This document shows, piece by piece, positions 43,607 to 54,440 of a stretch of DNA of 64,000 nt (positions are counted from its first letter, which is position 1; each line of letters begins with the position of its first letter). Location of the stretch: NCBI GenBank assembly GCA_014155875.1, contig JACEFZ010013483.1, forward strand, positions 62,001 through 126,000, written 5' to 3'. A program made the position numbers and the translations under genes. This stretch comes from Cepaea nemoralis (lineage: Eukaryota > Mollusca > Gastropoda > Stylommatophora > Helicidae). The notes beneath the pieces were generated by a model. It worked only from the letters and a program-made list of their open reading frames with translations. It was not told the DNA's origin and did no database searches.

Positions 43607-43983
43607 CACATGTTTAAGTCTTTCTCCAACTGAGCCCAACTAGACCGCTGTCCAGGTTAAACGTTCCAATCTTGGTAAACAACCCACAAGATAATCTGTG
43701 TAGTGTGCTTGTAGATGTGAGTGGCACTGACGAGTAGACTTCATGTTTCTGGAATGACTAGACCAGTTAGCCTACCTGTCAAGGATGAGGTTCCTCACCT
43801 TGGGGAATTTATGTATGACTGGTTTATGGTTGATTTGATTTGGCTTTATTCAATGTTTTAACTGAGATGGTAACAAAGTGAAGGAAAAAAAGAAATTAGA
43901 AGCACATGAAAATGCAGCTAAAATAATGAAGTGAGGAGTTAACATTTTGTTCTATACAGTTCAGAATAGAAATCAGGTCTAAA
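43607..43983. other. Unassigned intergenic sequence
   Basis: No exon, RNA gene or known repeat recognised. Confidence 0.5.
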
Positions 43984-44225
43984 ATGGAGGTTATAGCATT
44001 GCTAGATTTTATTAGAAGGCAACAAGTCAAATGGTTTGGCCATGCAACTAGGTTACCAATTTACAGTATACCACAACAAGCAATGATGTACAGACCAGAT
44101 GGAAACAGAGGAAGTGGTCGACCATGTAAACGGACGCAGAGTCCATGGGAATATCGATACATGAAGCCCATAAGTGGGCAGTCTCCCGCTGTTTATACTT
44201 CACCTCGACACCGCAAGGCATAAGA
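43984..44225 (+). pseudogene. LINE C-terminal fragment
   Basis: FIRRQQVKWFGHATRLP followed by NRGSGRPCKRTQSPWEY: the W-F/L-G-H-x-x-R block and basic R-G-R-P segment of LINE C-termini. Family not assigned. Confidence 0.65.
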
Positions 44226-44261
44226 TGATCATGATGAGATGAGATGAGACAGTTCAGCAGG

Positions 44262-44345
44262 TTACATTTTAACAACAAAACACAGTTTAACAACAGAACA
44301 CAGTTTAACAACAGAACACAGTTTAACAACAGAACACATTCAGAA
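44262..44345 (+). repeat. 18-bp tandem repeat, about 5 copies
   Basis: Units of ACAGTTTAACAACAGAAC. Confidence 0.9.
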
Positions 44346-44676
44346 CAAGACAAGTAATTAACAAAGTGGAAAGGAAACGTACATCAAGTTTCAGCCACAC
44401 AATGACAACACAAGCAGCAACAGAACAACAAAAATGAGAAGAATTGAAATAAGCTAAACAAACAATACCAAATCATTGTACAGATAATATACAGTTAAAT
44501 TTATTTTGTTCATCTCTTTCATGATAGAGCATTGATACAACAATTCAATATCAAAGATACACACATATAAAACAGAGTAAGCAAAACAATTGGTGGCCAC
44601 ATATTACCATTACTGGTGTATTCTAGAAAGGCTTTAATGAAGGCTTTTTTTATGTTGCATATCCCCCCCACACACA

Positions 44677-44677
<1 letters not shown>

Positions 44678-44770
<93 letters not shown>
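44678..44770 (+). repeat. (CT)n microsatellite
   Basis: About 45 uninterrupted CT dinucleotides preceded by a short CA run. Confidence 0.97.
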
Positions 44771-44772
<2 letters not shown>

Positions 44773-44954
44773 ATGAATAGGCCACCTTTCTTTTCATATA
44801 ACAAAAGCTTATGTAGACAAACAACAAACAATTGTATGTACAGTAAAAATGTCCCCGAGCACTGGGTTGGAGACTCTTGACAATGAAGTACCTAGAACCT
44901 GTGGGGGAAACATGACTAGCCTGGGTCTAATCCCAGCCTGTCCGTCTGTGTTGT

Positions 44955-45125
44955 ATTGAGTGTAGTATGCCTCTCCACAGTTCTTGAAGTTACAGTACAG
45001 GTTTTACATCTAATATACCTCTCCACAGTTCTTGTAGTTACAGTACAGGTGTTACATTTAATATACCTCTCCACACTTCTTGTAGTTACAGTACAGGTGT
45101 TACATCTTATATACCTATCCAATGT
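44955..45125 (+). repeat. about 50-bp tandem repeat, 3-4 copies
   Basis: Units containing CTCTCCACAGTTCTTGTAGT and TACAGTACAGGTGTTACATC. Confidence 0.85.
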
Positions 45126-45284
45126 TTGAAGTGGTTTCACACACCTCCATGGTTTCTGTGCTTGCAGAGGTGAATGAGATCTGTGCAGCACAGCTCCTGT
45201 GAAGATGGTGCATCCATATCTTACTACAGTGGCACCTGGTCATCTTGACAGATGATTATCTGTTACATTGTTCTTTATAAAATA

Positions 45285-45470
45285 AGGCATAATAACCTCC
45301 CTACAGCACAAAGCCTGGACTGAATTGATGAGACCATGTGTTGCCCATGCAACATGATCCCTCTCTCGGCCTGCCTAGTTTACTCCAGAGGAAAGGTAAC
45401 ACCCAATACATCTGGAACAAGACAAGCAGCAGAAGCTGCCGGATCAGCAATGCAGTGATCTAACTGTCCG
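45285..45470 (+). repeat. Repeat-E copy 3, 5' part
   Basis: AAGGCATAATAACCTCCCTA, CCAGAGGAAAGGTAACACCC and AGAAGCTGCCGGATCAGC, then GATCTAACTGTCCG. It stops where SINE-F sequence starts. Confidence 0.75.
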
Positions 45471-45471
45471 G

Positions 45472-45698
45472 GTATATGGTGCTGGCCCCATATTTGTATA
45501 GACCAGCATCCGATGGATAATGTGGTTCATGTTACGCTAGGAGTCTTTACTTCCAAGAACATTTCCAGGTGTCTTATTTTAGACTGGGTGACCCAGGGGT
45601 GTCCGGTCAGTTTTATAAAAATGTCTGCCCTGGTGGGGATAGGAAACGATGACCAGCCTGGCAGCTGGCAAACACAATAGCCGTTGTACTACAGCGGC
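45472..45698 (-). mobile_element. SINE-F copy 3
   Basis: GTATATGGTGCTGGCCCCAT to GAAACGATGACCAGCC and TACTACAGCGGCTTCC. On the minus strand this is a tRNA-like head followed by the SINE-F body. Confidence 0.7.
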
Positions 45699-45979
45699 TT
45701 CCAAACAAATAAATACACAAGTAACACTTCTGCTTAAGGTTCATCAGATTTTATCTAAGAACCCTGCAACTCTCCTCTCTTGTCATGCTACATCATCTCC
45801 TCCTTCTCCTCCCAGTTCACCACCTTGTCTTCCTCCTCCTCCTCCTCCTACTTCAAATATAAATTATACACACTTACACTTTATTCAACACTTACATGGT
45901 ACACACTTACACTTTTCTGAACACTTACATCGTAGCTAGCCGTAACTTAATTTGACAAGTGTAATTTTTTTTTTTAAAA

Positions 45980-46445
45980 ACCTTGTCATCGGAAGTTAGA
46001 AATAGAGTGCTTGCATATTGCATAGAACCAGAACTAACATATTGCTTTGAATCCTGGACAATTAGTAATCAACCGAGAAAATCCCTGGAAGCTTTGGAAA
46101 TGTTGTTTTATAGAAGAATGCTGAACATTCCCTGGACAGCAAACATGTGTCATCTGGACATTTTGAGGGAGGCTAAGTCACAACGACAACTTATGTCACA
46201 CATCAGAAGGAGGTAGTGTTTATTTATTATTTTAGTCACACTGTGAGAGGACAAAAAGTGGGGCATGTTGTGACAACAGGAAAGATGTACGGAAAAGGAG
46301 ATGGAGGAAGACAGCGAGAGAAGATTGTTGACAGTCTTGTGTCACAGCACAGAAGGGAGTCAACACAAGAACTGATACATGCCGTTGCAAATCGCAAGAT
46401 GTGGAGGAGCATGATTGTCTACGCCATTCGGCAAGGTACTTGATG
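45980..46445 (+). pseudogene. LINE-III C-terminal fragment, best-preserved
   Basis: SSEVRNRVLAYCIEPELTYC, then SLEALEMLFYRRMLNIPW, LDILREAKSQRQLMSHIRRR, then after a shift GHVVTTGKMYGKGDGGRQRE and MWRSMIVYAIRQGT, with a GATG-type tail. It lies just downstream of kinase A on the opposite strand. Confidence 0.8.
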
Positions 46446-46855
46446 ATGGTGATGAAAATAAAAACATCTAATATTGTTACTGAATGGATATTTCAGCGCT
46501 ATCCCCAACCCCACCTCATCTTAATGTCCTCATTCTTCTCCGACATGTCACAGATCAATGTATGTCTGTTTATTGATCGCGTGATCGTGATAAACATCAG
46601 TGTAATGCTGAGCAACTAACGGCTAGTCATGTGACTGACCCGTGTCCTTACTCTCACATCCCACGTGTAAGCTTGTGCTGCTGGCACACGTGTACTGACA
46701 GATATCCCTCTATGGTTATTAATAAACCGTGTGAAGTGTGCTAGAATGGGACACGCCATATCGTAATGTAATTTACTAGATAACATTTTGCCTCTGTTTA
46801 AGACAGAAAATGGCTACGATATCAGCACGGTTAAGATACGCTGGTTCTTGTTTCT

Positions 46856-46970
46856 CTAATTCTCTTGTATCACGTGCCAATGGGCGCTCTCATGCTGCAC
46901 CTGGTCCAGGAAAGCTTCCACAGTAACTCTTCTTGTCGGGTCGCGTTGTAACAGTCTCAGCAACATGTCC
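46856..46970 (-). CDS. Kinase A, exon 3 (C-terminal)
   Basis: Acceptor (minus strand) ctccatacag. It completes the Arg codon of exon 2 and encodes DMLLRLLQRDPTRRVTVEAF plus LDQVQHESAHWHVIQEN, stop. L-L-x-x-D-P-x-x-R-x-T is subdomain XI of protein kinases, with the structural Arg. With exons 1 and 2 it gives a 284-residue protein that is little more than a kinase domain. The phases of the three exons agree exactly (621+119+115 bp). Confidence 0.9.
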
Positions 46971-47424
46971 CTGTATGGAGGAGACAATAACATGAGAGTA
47001 ATTCACAGTACATCATGATTTTAACACAGTAATCAATACATGCAACTATAAGTGACAAGAACAATATCAATAAGGAAAATGGGTAGCATGGAGCATACAA
47101 GTGAAAACATGGAATGCTTATTATCATTGTTGCACTCCACCTTTCTGTTCCCACCATTTCCCACTCAGACCTTCATGTCTACGGTTCTATTAAAACATGA
47201 GTTAGATTAAGCTACTATGTGTTTGGCTAACAGGTCAGTTGCATGATTTCAATGATTTGCTTGCAGATTAGTTTGCTTTCTGCTTGTCTTGCTTGGTATA
47301 GCTGGTGTTGGAAATTCTTCGTATAAAAACACATCAAACAATGTGTTCCCATTGTGAATGCAAATAAAGAAGACACAAACAACAGATTGTACAATTTATT
47401 ACCTCGCATATTTCGAAGCGCATC

Positions 47425-47640
47425 ATGGACAATTGGCAGACAAGTGTGGAATTATATGGGAGATGCCGAGATGTGGTTTTATAGAAGCGAATCACGGACA
47501 GTTGGCAGACAAGTGTGGAATTATATGGAACTTGCCGAGATGTGGTTTTATAGAAGCGAATCACGGACAATTGGCAGACAAGTGTGGAATTATATGGGAG
47601 ATGCCGAGATGTGGTTTTATAGAAGAATGATAGAGAGGTC
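47425..47640 (+). repeat. 69-bp tandem repeat, 3 copies, in a LINE fragment
   Basis: Units CGAATCACGGACAATTGGCA ... GAGATGTGGTTTTATAGAAG. The repeated frame reads AEMWFYR, ending MWFYRRMIE, a LINE C-terminal motif (compare LFYRRML at 46.1 kb). It lies in the last intron of kinase A, antisense to it. Confidence 0.8.
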
Positions 47641-47892
47641 AGCATGGCCAAACGGATAAGAGCTGTTTCTGTTGTGCTGATGCCTAGGTAGCCGGTTCAG
47701 TTCCTACACCGGCCAGTTGGATCCAAATATTGATGTCTCGTCCTTGACTTCGGGCGTAAGTTACAAATTCCTCAGAAGTGGGAGTGGGTTCGTCTGATGG
47801 CGAGTGACATTGGTAATAGGGAAAGCTAATCCACACTGGAAGTAGTAGCACGTATATGGAATACGCTTGAGTTCAAAGCGAACCAACGCAAA
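47637..47892 (+). mobile_element. SINE-B copy 6
   Basis: tRNA-like head with TGGCCAAACGG (A box) and GGTTCAGTTCC (B box), then the SINE-B body to GAGTTCAAAGCGAACC, and an A-rich end (47890-47905). It starts directly in the RRMIE-coding repeat, an insertion into LINE sequence. Confidence 0.88.
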
Positions 47893-48414
47893 AAGAAAAA
47901 ATAAATAAGGATGATGAGAACACAATGAACTGGATACAAATATCAGTGAAGATATCCTGAAAGATGTGAACTCACAAAGAGAACTAGTTACTGGCGTCAG
48001 AAGGAGACAGTGCACATTCTTCGAGTCCAAGAGAGAAGATACTGGACATGTTGACATCATGATGTGGAGGAACGTTGCCATCAGGAATAATATTTCCTCC
48101 GCCCGCCATGACACATGACACATATGATGACAATTGTAACTCTTCTCTCTCAGATGTCAGGTGACATTTTCTATAGGTGTGTATTGTTAACTCTACGTGT
48201 TCGCCTTTCAAAACCAGAGGGAAGGCCAGACGGATATATTATCAGATTGCTACTGGTATATATATAGGCGGGTAAATAGACAGGATCACAGGCAGACTTA
48301 ACACGAGTAAACAAGATGATGGGATACGCTATATTTACTTATTTTAGTGTGGCTGCTTTGTCCGGCATCGTCAACACATAATAGACAAAGAGCGACAGAC
48401 ATACATAAACAGAC

Positions 48415-48418
<4 letters not shown>

Positions 48419-48461
<43 letters not shown>

Positions 48462-48492
48462 AAGCGAGAGCGAAAGGCAGTCGGAAAACGAT

Positions 48493-48535
<43 letters not shown>

Positions 48536-48566
48536 AAGCGAGAGCGAAAGGCAGTCGGAAAACGAT

Positions 48567-48612
<46 letters not shown>
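48419..48612 (+). repeat. (AG)n microsatellite in a duplicated 76-bp frame
   Basis: Three AG runs separated by two copies of CAAGCGAGAGCGAAAGGCAG plus TCGGAAAACGATAA. Intronic to kinase A. The 123-aa minus ORF over it is an artefact. Confidence 0.95.
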
Positions 48613-48615
<3 letters not shown>

Positions 48616-48718
48616 TAAGGCAGTCAGACAGGTAGACCGAGAATTAGGTATGCAGACACAGACAGACATCTATCATACTACATTTGTGTAGGAGAATGAC
48701 AGAAAGAATGGTCATTAC

Positions 48719-48837
48719 CTGATCGATGGCTGCAGATCTCGTCTTCTTCTGGCTTCTAGAGTATAACTGATATTCTCGTCAGGATCTCGTTCATTGACCA
48801 GGCACCACAGCACCACGCCCAGACAGTAAGTGTCCAA
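48719..48837 (-). CDS. Kinase A, exon 2
   Basis: Acceptor (minus) aatctccag and donor gtaatg. It encodes LDTYCLGVVLWCLVNERDPD plus ENISYTLEARRRRDLQPSI and two bases of Arg. D-x-Y-x-L-G-V-V-L-W is kinase subdomain IX with the conserved Asp. Exon 2 of kinase B (62372-62490) has the same length (119 bp) and phase. Confidence 0.92.
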
Positions 48838-49190
48838 CTGGAGATTGACAAGATTCGAAACATGTCTTACTACAACAGTTGATACCAAACAACACATGTC
48901 GTACTACAACAGTTGAGACCAGACAACACATGTATTACTGTAACATTTGAGACCAAACAACACATGTCTTACTTCAACAGTTGAGACCATACAACACATG
49001 TCTTACTACAACAGTTGATACCAAACAACACATGTCTTACTACAACAGTTGAGACCAGACAACACATGTATTACTGTAACATTTGAGACCAAACAACACA
49101 TGTCTTACTTCAACAGTTGAGACCAGACAACACATGTCTGTACAGTTGCGACCAAGAAGACATGTCTTAAATACTAAACAAAACGTTTTA
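48838..49190 (-). repeat. 34-bp minisatellite in kinase A intron 1
   Basis: About nine units around CATGTCTTACTACAACAGTT plus GAGACCA and ACAACA, abutting the exon 2 acceptor. Kinase B has about three inverted copies at the same position (62220-62360), so the repeat predates the gene duplication. Confidence 0.88.
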
Positions 49191-49451
49191 CTACAACAGT
49201 TGAGCCCATTCAAATTTCAAATGTAATAGTACAGTATAGTATTTTACAACCAACAATTGAGACAAATCATATTTTTGCTTCAGTAATACACGATAGATAT
49301 TAGTTGAATTACGTTACAACACTCAGTTGAGCACGGACTTTCTGCACTAATGAAGGCTACCGGCATCCCGTGATGCCGTTGCAATGAAGGTTGACAGCCA
49401 TGGAACTCCAGTAATGGCCGGCATAAGCCTTCGTTGTACATCCTGCTAGAC

Positions 49452-49591
49452 CAGTGGTTCTCAACCTTTTTTGGCCCGTGCCCCCCTTCACCATATTTTC
49501 AGAACGTTATTCCCCCCTTGGAAACCCCAAAATTCCCCCTGCGGGGGGGGGGGGGGGGGGGAGAGAATTCCCCACCGGTAGAGAACCACTG
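49452..49591 (+). mobile_element. hAT-type MITE
   Basis: Terminal inverted repeats CAGTGGTTCTCAACC and GGTAGAGAACCACTG (one internal mismatch) are flanked by 8-bp near-duplications TGCTAGAC (49444-49451) and TGATAGAC (49592-49599). The CAGTGGTTCTCAAC terminus and 8-bp target duplications are typical of hAT elements. 140 bp, no coding capacity, with an internal G homopolymer of about 20. Strand arbitrary. It lies in kinase A intron 1. Confidence 0.88.
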
Positions 49592-49887
49592 TGATAGACA
49601 ATATCCCGACCATATCTCCATGTCGGTTGTGTATCTTTGACGCCATCTAACCTCTCGGCCGTTTCCTCCATTTTTGTTGTTGGTATTTAGTTATGTCGTT
49701 TGACATGGCCAGAGTACCAGATCAGTGAACACAGAAATCCTAGAGCCGAGGCGAATTCTACGAATGACACCGGGCACCTATAAGTACACGTGTGTACACT
49801 CAGCTGTCAGCAGTCCGTGTATTTCAAACACAGCTAGAAATCTGCGCACCAGAAACTCATGTACGTCATTTGAGGATGTCCGTAGTT

Positions 49888-50130
49888 AAACCTCCGGCAC
49901 TGTGGCGAAGGGGTTACGAGCGCAATTCGCAATCCCGGATACCGCGTTCGAAACATAGCTGCGGGAGATTTGGAAGCAGACGGCCTTGTGCTGGTTTTAT
50001 ACAGTGGTATAAGTGCCGGTTGTCCAGAAACCAATGGCAAACTACTGAACGTAAACTTGCCCAGAAATCACACACAGCCAAATAAAAAAATGATGAGGTT
50101 GTCTCCGACGTTCTGTAAAGGATATGCAAG
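49888..50130 (+). mobile_element. SINE-C copy 3
   Basis: CTGTGGCGAAGGGGTTACGA head, GCGTTCGAAACATAGCTGCG B-box region, CCAATGGCAAACTACTGAAC block and CTGTAAAGGATATGCAA end. In kinase A intron 1. Confidence 0.85.
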
Positions 50131-50179
50131 TAACTTATTTTTAGTTAAACTCTGGAGAGTATTTGACATGTAAACAAAT

Positions 50180-50425
50180 AAACGCCGGCTTCCTGGCTTA
50201 GAGGTTAGCGACTTTTCGCTGTAATCTCGTATACTCTCGTCAGGTAACGTGATGACGGTGAGAATCAGCAATGGTTCGAATCGCATCGGTAACTTACGGG
50301 GTATGTGAGCCGGTCGCTCAGAAAGCAATGGCAAACTACTGAGCGTAATCTTGCCAAGAAATCAACAAGCAGCTGAAATATGCTGGTTTTGACAAGCGAT
50401 GTCCTATAAAGGATATGCAAAAAAA
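50180..50425 (+). mobile_element. SINE-C copy 4
   Basis: GGCTTAGAGGTTAGCG A-box region, AATGGTTCGAATCGCA B box, GCAATGGCAAACTACTGAGC and CCTATAAAGGATATGCAA with an A-rich tail. It follows the previous copy by about 50 bp in the same orientation but is a distinct subfamily (different head). Confidence 0.85.
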
Positions 50426-50869
50426 GAAAAACAAAAACAAATAAACGCACACTAAGTACCAAAGATAACAGAAACAGAATACAGCGAAATGTAACAGCCT
50501 GATCACCCATGTGAAACCTAACTCCAAGTGGCGGAATAAGGACTATTGTTTGGGTAGTAATGTATACAAAAATTTGAAACAGACAGATATGTTAGAATAA
50601 AAATATAACAGGCAAGATGAGCCTTCATGGCGCTAGGAAATCTGTAGACGTATAAGGAAATTAAACTGAGAATATGTACATCCAATGTAAAATCAGTACT
50701 ACTTTATTGAACAAAACATCGGGAGCGACTAAAAGAATAATAAACTATAAAATCCTTCTGCAGGATAGGACGGTTTGGCTTGAGTTGGTTAAGGGATCAT
50801 GTCTCAACGGGGATAAAGTGCACAAGAAGAAGCGGCAACTGGAAGTGTCAGCATTTGAGCAACATGTGC
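50426..50869. other. Kinase A intron 1, unassigned part
   Basis: No repeat family recognised. A 99-aa + ORF at 50674 runs into a SINE and is not supported. Confidence 0.5.
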
Positions 50870-51110
50870 ATTACTACAGTCAGATACAAGGAGTTGTGGT
50901 TAGACACAGACCTGCGGATACGGTGGTCATGGGTTTGACTCCGAGCTGGGCGGGTTCAGATTCGAAAAATTGATCCAAACTTCCAAATCTGCACCCCCTA
51001 AAACGGGTACCAAGGAATTTTATGGGAAGAAAAAGCGGCCGGTGGGATATTGACGACACTGCCCACCGAGTGCTGATTGGTCTATCAACATATGGGTCTA
51101 ACACGAATGC
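50870..51110 (+). mobile_element. SINE-F copy 4
   Basis: Head with GGTTTGACTCCGAGCTG, then AGCGGCCGGTGGGATATTGA, CACCGAGTGCTGATTGGTCT and ATCAACATATGGGTCTAACA. Same order as 58.4 kb. Confidence 0.75.
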
Positions 51111-51245
51111 CCAAAGCCCTTTAGAGCCCGTAACAAGATCCTGTACTTACATTTACTCTCAGTCTATTCATAACCACAGCCAAAAAGGAACACAAACAAG
51201 AGTGTATAGGACAATACATAAACAGTTAATAAAGTGTTAACTTAC

Positions 51246-51866
51246 CTTGTATGGGTCGAGATGCTCTTCAAGTGTGGCTATCTTGTATTCCGGTGCGAAG
51301 TAACCACGAGTTCCTCCACATTTCCTTCTGGGCAAAGTCTGCTGCTGGGGAGACAACACAACTGATAAACCGAAGTCTCCCAGAATGGCATTAAACTCAT
51401 CGTCTACAAAGATGTTATCCAGTTTCACGTCAAGATGAGCGAGGTTGTTCCTGTGCATGTACCTAAGAGCACAGGCCACTTGTATAACGCACAGTTCCGA
51501 GACATCGATGCTGATGCTGCCCACGTAGTTGTCCAGTGTCCTTCTCTGATAGTAGTACATTGAGATGGCGAGATAGTCCGGGCATTGAACTGCCAGGAAG
51601 CATGTCGTTAGGTAGGGATGTTTCAGTGCTTGCATCAACTTCACCTCGTTGTAGAAAATTGTTTTATTTCGGGCTAATTTATCCTCACTTAGTAAACTAA
51701 ATGTTTTCAACACACATTTCTGTTTTGGGTCTTCCAAGGATCTAGCTAAAACAATATCTCCGCACATCCCATTGTCAATAACATTTATAGGATGAAAATT
51801 ATATTTCTTAAAAAAGTCTTCGTCTAATTCTAAGACAGCAGCATCGCCTGTAACTGAATTAGACAT
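51246..51866 (-). CDS. Kinase A, exon 1 (protein kinase catalytic domain)
   Basis: Starts at ATG 51866 (MSNSVTGDAAVLELDEDF) and ends in phase 0 at donor gtaag. Kinase landmarks in order: a glycine loop VIDNGMCGDIVLA, the VAIK-type Lys in CVLKTFS, the alpha-C Glu in NEVKLMQ, the catalytic loop YMHRNNLAHLDVKLDNIFV, DFG in LGDFGLSVVL and an APE-type end GGTRGYFAPE. The HRD motif is HLD: the catalytic Asp is kept and the Arg is Leu, as in Wee1/Myt1-type kinases (HLDVKPAN in Myt1). Likely an active cytoplasmic kinase; substrate and subfamily unknown. The reading frame stays open upstream to about 52061. Confidence 0.92.
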
Positions 51867-52061
51867 CTTCGCTAAATGAAGTTCACACACTGACAAGTAC
51901 GAGGAATACAAAGTTATAACAGTAAATCCACAGAATGTTGTAAAGGCACGAAATATTGTCCGTAATAACACAAAACTGGCTAAAATCACCACTGTTAAGT
52001 ATAAGGTATCCAAATGTCGAACAGATCCACAGTTATAAACACAACCTCTTGCAATCACCAC
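51867..52061 (-). other. Conserved open leader upstream of the kinase A ATG
   Basis: The kinase frame stays open for about 65 codons before the first ATG and includes a hydrophobic run TLYLTVVILASFVLL. The same frame is open upstream of kinase B. There is no in-frame ATG, only GTG/CTG. It is probably 5' UTR, but could be translated from a non-AUG codon. Confidence 0.45.
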
Positions 52062-52084
52062 TGGGCTCAGGATGAGTGGTCTAG

Positions 52085-52330
52085 GAGCAGGGTCTATATA
52101 TATGGTTTCTGTCAGTAATTAGGAAGTCATTGTTGCCTTCCACAGCATTCCAGCCTGAATGCCACCTGCCGACTTCTTTGGCTAGAGGCCTCTAATCCTC
52201 TGGTAGATAAAACCTTTCCTTGCATGTACCAGCAATAGTAAGGGATGCCGCAATGAAAACAAGCAAACCATAATCACGTGTCACCTCCGTCCGTTATCAG
52301 TATAAAAACATACAGCCAGCCAGTTGAAAG
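52085..52330. promoter_or_regulatory. Divergent TATA promoter, arm 1
   Basis: Kinase-side TATA element (TATATATAT, 52095-52103, minus) lies about 230 bp upstream of the kinase ATG. A second TATA box TATAAAAA (52301-52308, plus) lies 30-40 bp before the micro-ORF ATG. A CACGTG E-box is at 52275-52280. The same elements in mirrored order are at 59058-59270; the intervening ~187 bp differs at only about eight positions by eye. Confidence 0.75.
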
Positions 52331-52338
52331 AATATGCC

Positions 52339-52521
52339 ATGATGCCGACAATTGTGTGTGTGTACAACGCTCGCAACCGAGACGCCGACACCTGGACTAG
52401 AACAATGGAGTTAGTGGTCACTCCTGTCCTTCTGGAGAGATACGGTCTCTTGACACCCGAACTGACCTGTGATGTATACATTTTTGATGTAATGAGTATT
52501 ATGGTCGGTGACTGGAATTAA
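52339..52521 (+). CDS. Divergent micro-ORF, arm 1 (60 aa, unknown)
   Basis: Starts MMPTIVCVYNARNRDADTW and runs TMELVVTPVLLERYGLLTPE, LTCDV, then a short non-conserved tail to a TAA. No signal peptide, membrane segment or family I recognise. In arm 2 the first 47 codons are conserved with two amino-acid changes; the tails diverge because arm 1 has a ~17-bp insertion after the shared GATG. It could be a first exon whose donor follows CysAsp, a small protein, or part of the promoter region. The neighbouring TATA box argues for transcription. Confidence 0.45.
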   Translation: MMPTIVCVYNARNRDADTWTRTMELVVTPVLLERYGLLTPELTCDVYIFDVMSIMVGDWN

Positions 52522-52975
52522 AATCTTGAGATAAGTAGTTTATATCGCTATTTAAGTTCTTTGTCACTTTGCTCATTAAATGGGGAATTACAAAGTTTTA
52601 TCAACTGCAGATTTATATAAACATTGTATCTGCGCATGCTACTGACGTACATTTGAAAGTAAAGATGTTTTCTCTTTCAGCGCGCATTAAATGAAACATG
52701 CAAACTGTTGAATGTAGATAATTGGCAACTATTAAAGTAAGTATTAATTAAATCTTAACTCTTTCTCTTCGAAGCAGTTGTTACTTTAAATCTTAAATCT
52801 TTATATCTATCCCAATGAGTTGTTACATTAGCTTTTATGTTCGAAGTAATTTCTACTTTAATTTCCCTCCGAAATAATTGTTAATTAAACTCTATCTATC
52901 TGAAGCAGTTGTTATTTTAACTGTGTTTTTTCATTCGAAAATGTATTTACTTTAATTCTTTCTCTCCGAAGATTG
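52522..52975. other. Inner edge of inverted-repeat arm 1
   Basis: AT-rich. GAAACATGC...TTGGCAACTATTAAAGTAA (52691-52740) is matched inverted at about 58335-58385, so the inverted duplication continues past the micro-ORF. No exon seen. Confidence 0.6.
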
Positions 52976-52979
52976 TCAT

Positions 52980-53330
52980 GCTTCCATTAAAATATCAAAG
53001 ACATGGAGCAACTGCTGGATCTTGTCCCCAGGGCATGCTGGTGTGGTGGGAAACGAGCAGACGGATAGACTGGCCGGGCCTGCACGGGTGGCCTGGGTAC
53101 TGGTGCCCTCTGAGATCATGTGTATGTTGTGAAAAAAGCCTAGAGAGAATGGTTCGCTCGCGAGTAACCAAAGGATCTGACCGATATCCAGTACTCGGGG
53201 GAAAGTCTGGATGGACATATAATCAGACTGATGCTGGTACTATTAGTATTGCGACTTTTTGCTGGCTGTTGAAGATGAGGACACGTATGGGAATGTCCCG
53301 AGTGCTGTGATATCGGTTCTTGATTCACCT
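52980..53330 (+). pseudogene. LINE-IV RNase H/C-terminal fragment
   Basis: One frame reads WILSPGHAGVVGNEQTDRLA (RNase H His and Asp motifs), then DGHIIRLMLVLLVLRLFAGC and WECPECCDIGS. Shifts between blocks. It is inserted inside the arm-1 minisatellite region. Confidence 0.78.
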
Positions 53331-53334
53331 CTCT

Positions 53335-54078
53335 GAAGTCGTTATTACTTTAACTCTCTATCTGAAGTCGTTGTTACTTTAACTCCCTATCTGAAGTCGT
53401 TGTTACTTTAACTCTCTATATGAAGTCGTTGTTATTTAACTCTCTACCTGAAGTCGTTGTTACTTTAACTCTCTATCTAAAGTCGTTGTTACTTTTAACT
53501 CTCTATCTGAAGTCGTTGTTGCTTTAACTCTCTATCGGAAGTTGTTACTTTAACTCTCTATCTGAAGTCGTTGTTACTTTTCACTCTCTATCCGAAGTCG
53601 TTGTTACTTTAATTCTCTATCAGAAGGTGTTACTTTAACTCTATATCTGAAGTCGTTGTTACTTTAACTCTTTATCTGAAGTCGTTGTTACTTTAACTCT
53701 CTATCAGAAGTTGTTAATTTAACTCTCTATCTGAAGTCGTTGTTACTTTAACTCTCTATCTGAAATCGTTGTTACTTTAACTCTATATCCGAAGTTGTTG
53801 TTACTTTAACTCGCGATCTGAAGTTGTTACTTTAACACTCAATCTGAAGTCGTTGTTACTTTAACTCTCTATCTAAAATCGTTGTTACTTTAACTGTCTA
53901 TCTGAAATCGTTGTTACTTTAACTCTCTATCTGAAATCGTTGTTACTTTAACTCTCTATCTGAAATCGTTGTTACTTTAACTCTCTATCTGAAATCGTTG
54001 TTACTTTAACAATCTATCTGAAATCATTGTTACTTTAACTCTGTATCTGAAGACATCGTTACTTTAACTTGCTATCAA
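53335..54078 (+). repeat. 29-bp minisatellite, about 25 copies (arm 1)
   Basis: Units GAAGTCGTTGTTACTTTAAC plus TCTCTATCT, with shortened variants. Related diverged copies begin at about 52750. Arm 2 has three or four inverted units near 57965-58070, so expansion happened mostly in arm 1. Confidence 0.9.
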
Positions 54079-54079
54079 A

Positions 54080-54440
54080 TGTTATGTATATTCAAAACTA
54101 CTATATGGCGTGGATGCCTGGATATTGAACAAGAAGTATATGTCCTATTACATGGAAACAAAATTTAAAAAAAAAAAATCAAATACACAGGTTCTAGAAA
54201 AACTGGGAATGAAAAGAGAGTTGATGGAAGATAAAAAAGAGGCAAGTTAAATATTTCGGCCACGTTAAAAAACACAACACACTTATAAACACCACAAGGG
54301 AAGGTAAGGTTGAAGACAAGTGAGCACAGGGTAGACAACGATACAAGTGGGATGCTAGCATCAAAAGATGGACGAACAGCAATCTGACAGAATTACAGTC
54401 ACGAAGAGAGACATACAGTGTTGGAGATCAATTGCAGCCA
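54080..54440 (+). pseudogene. LINE C-terminal fragment
   Basis: YGVDAWILNKKYMSYYMETK, VLEKLGMKRELMEDKK, a FGHVK-like block and ...DIQCWRSIAANL: the YG-x-x-W and C-terminal blocks of a LINE. Many frameshifts. Family not assigned. Confidence 0.6.

Noticed and set aside
47354..47659. 101-residue + ORF with three repeats and its antisense partner
   Set aside because: A triplicated 69-bp piece of a LINE C-terminus followed by a SINE-B insertion.
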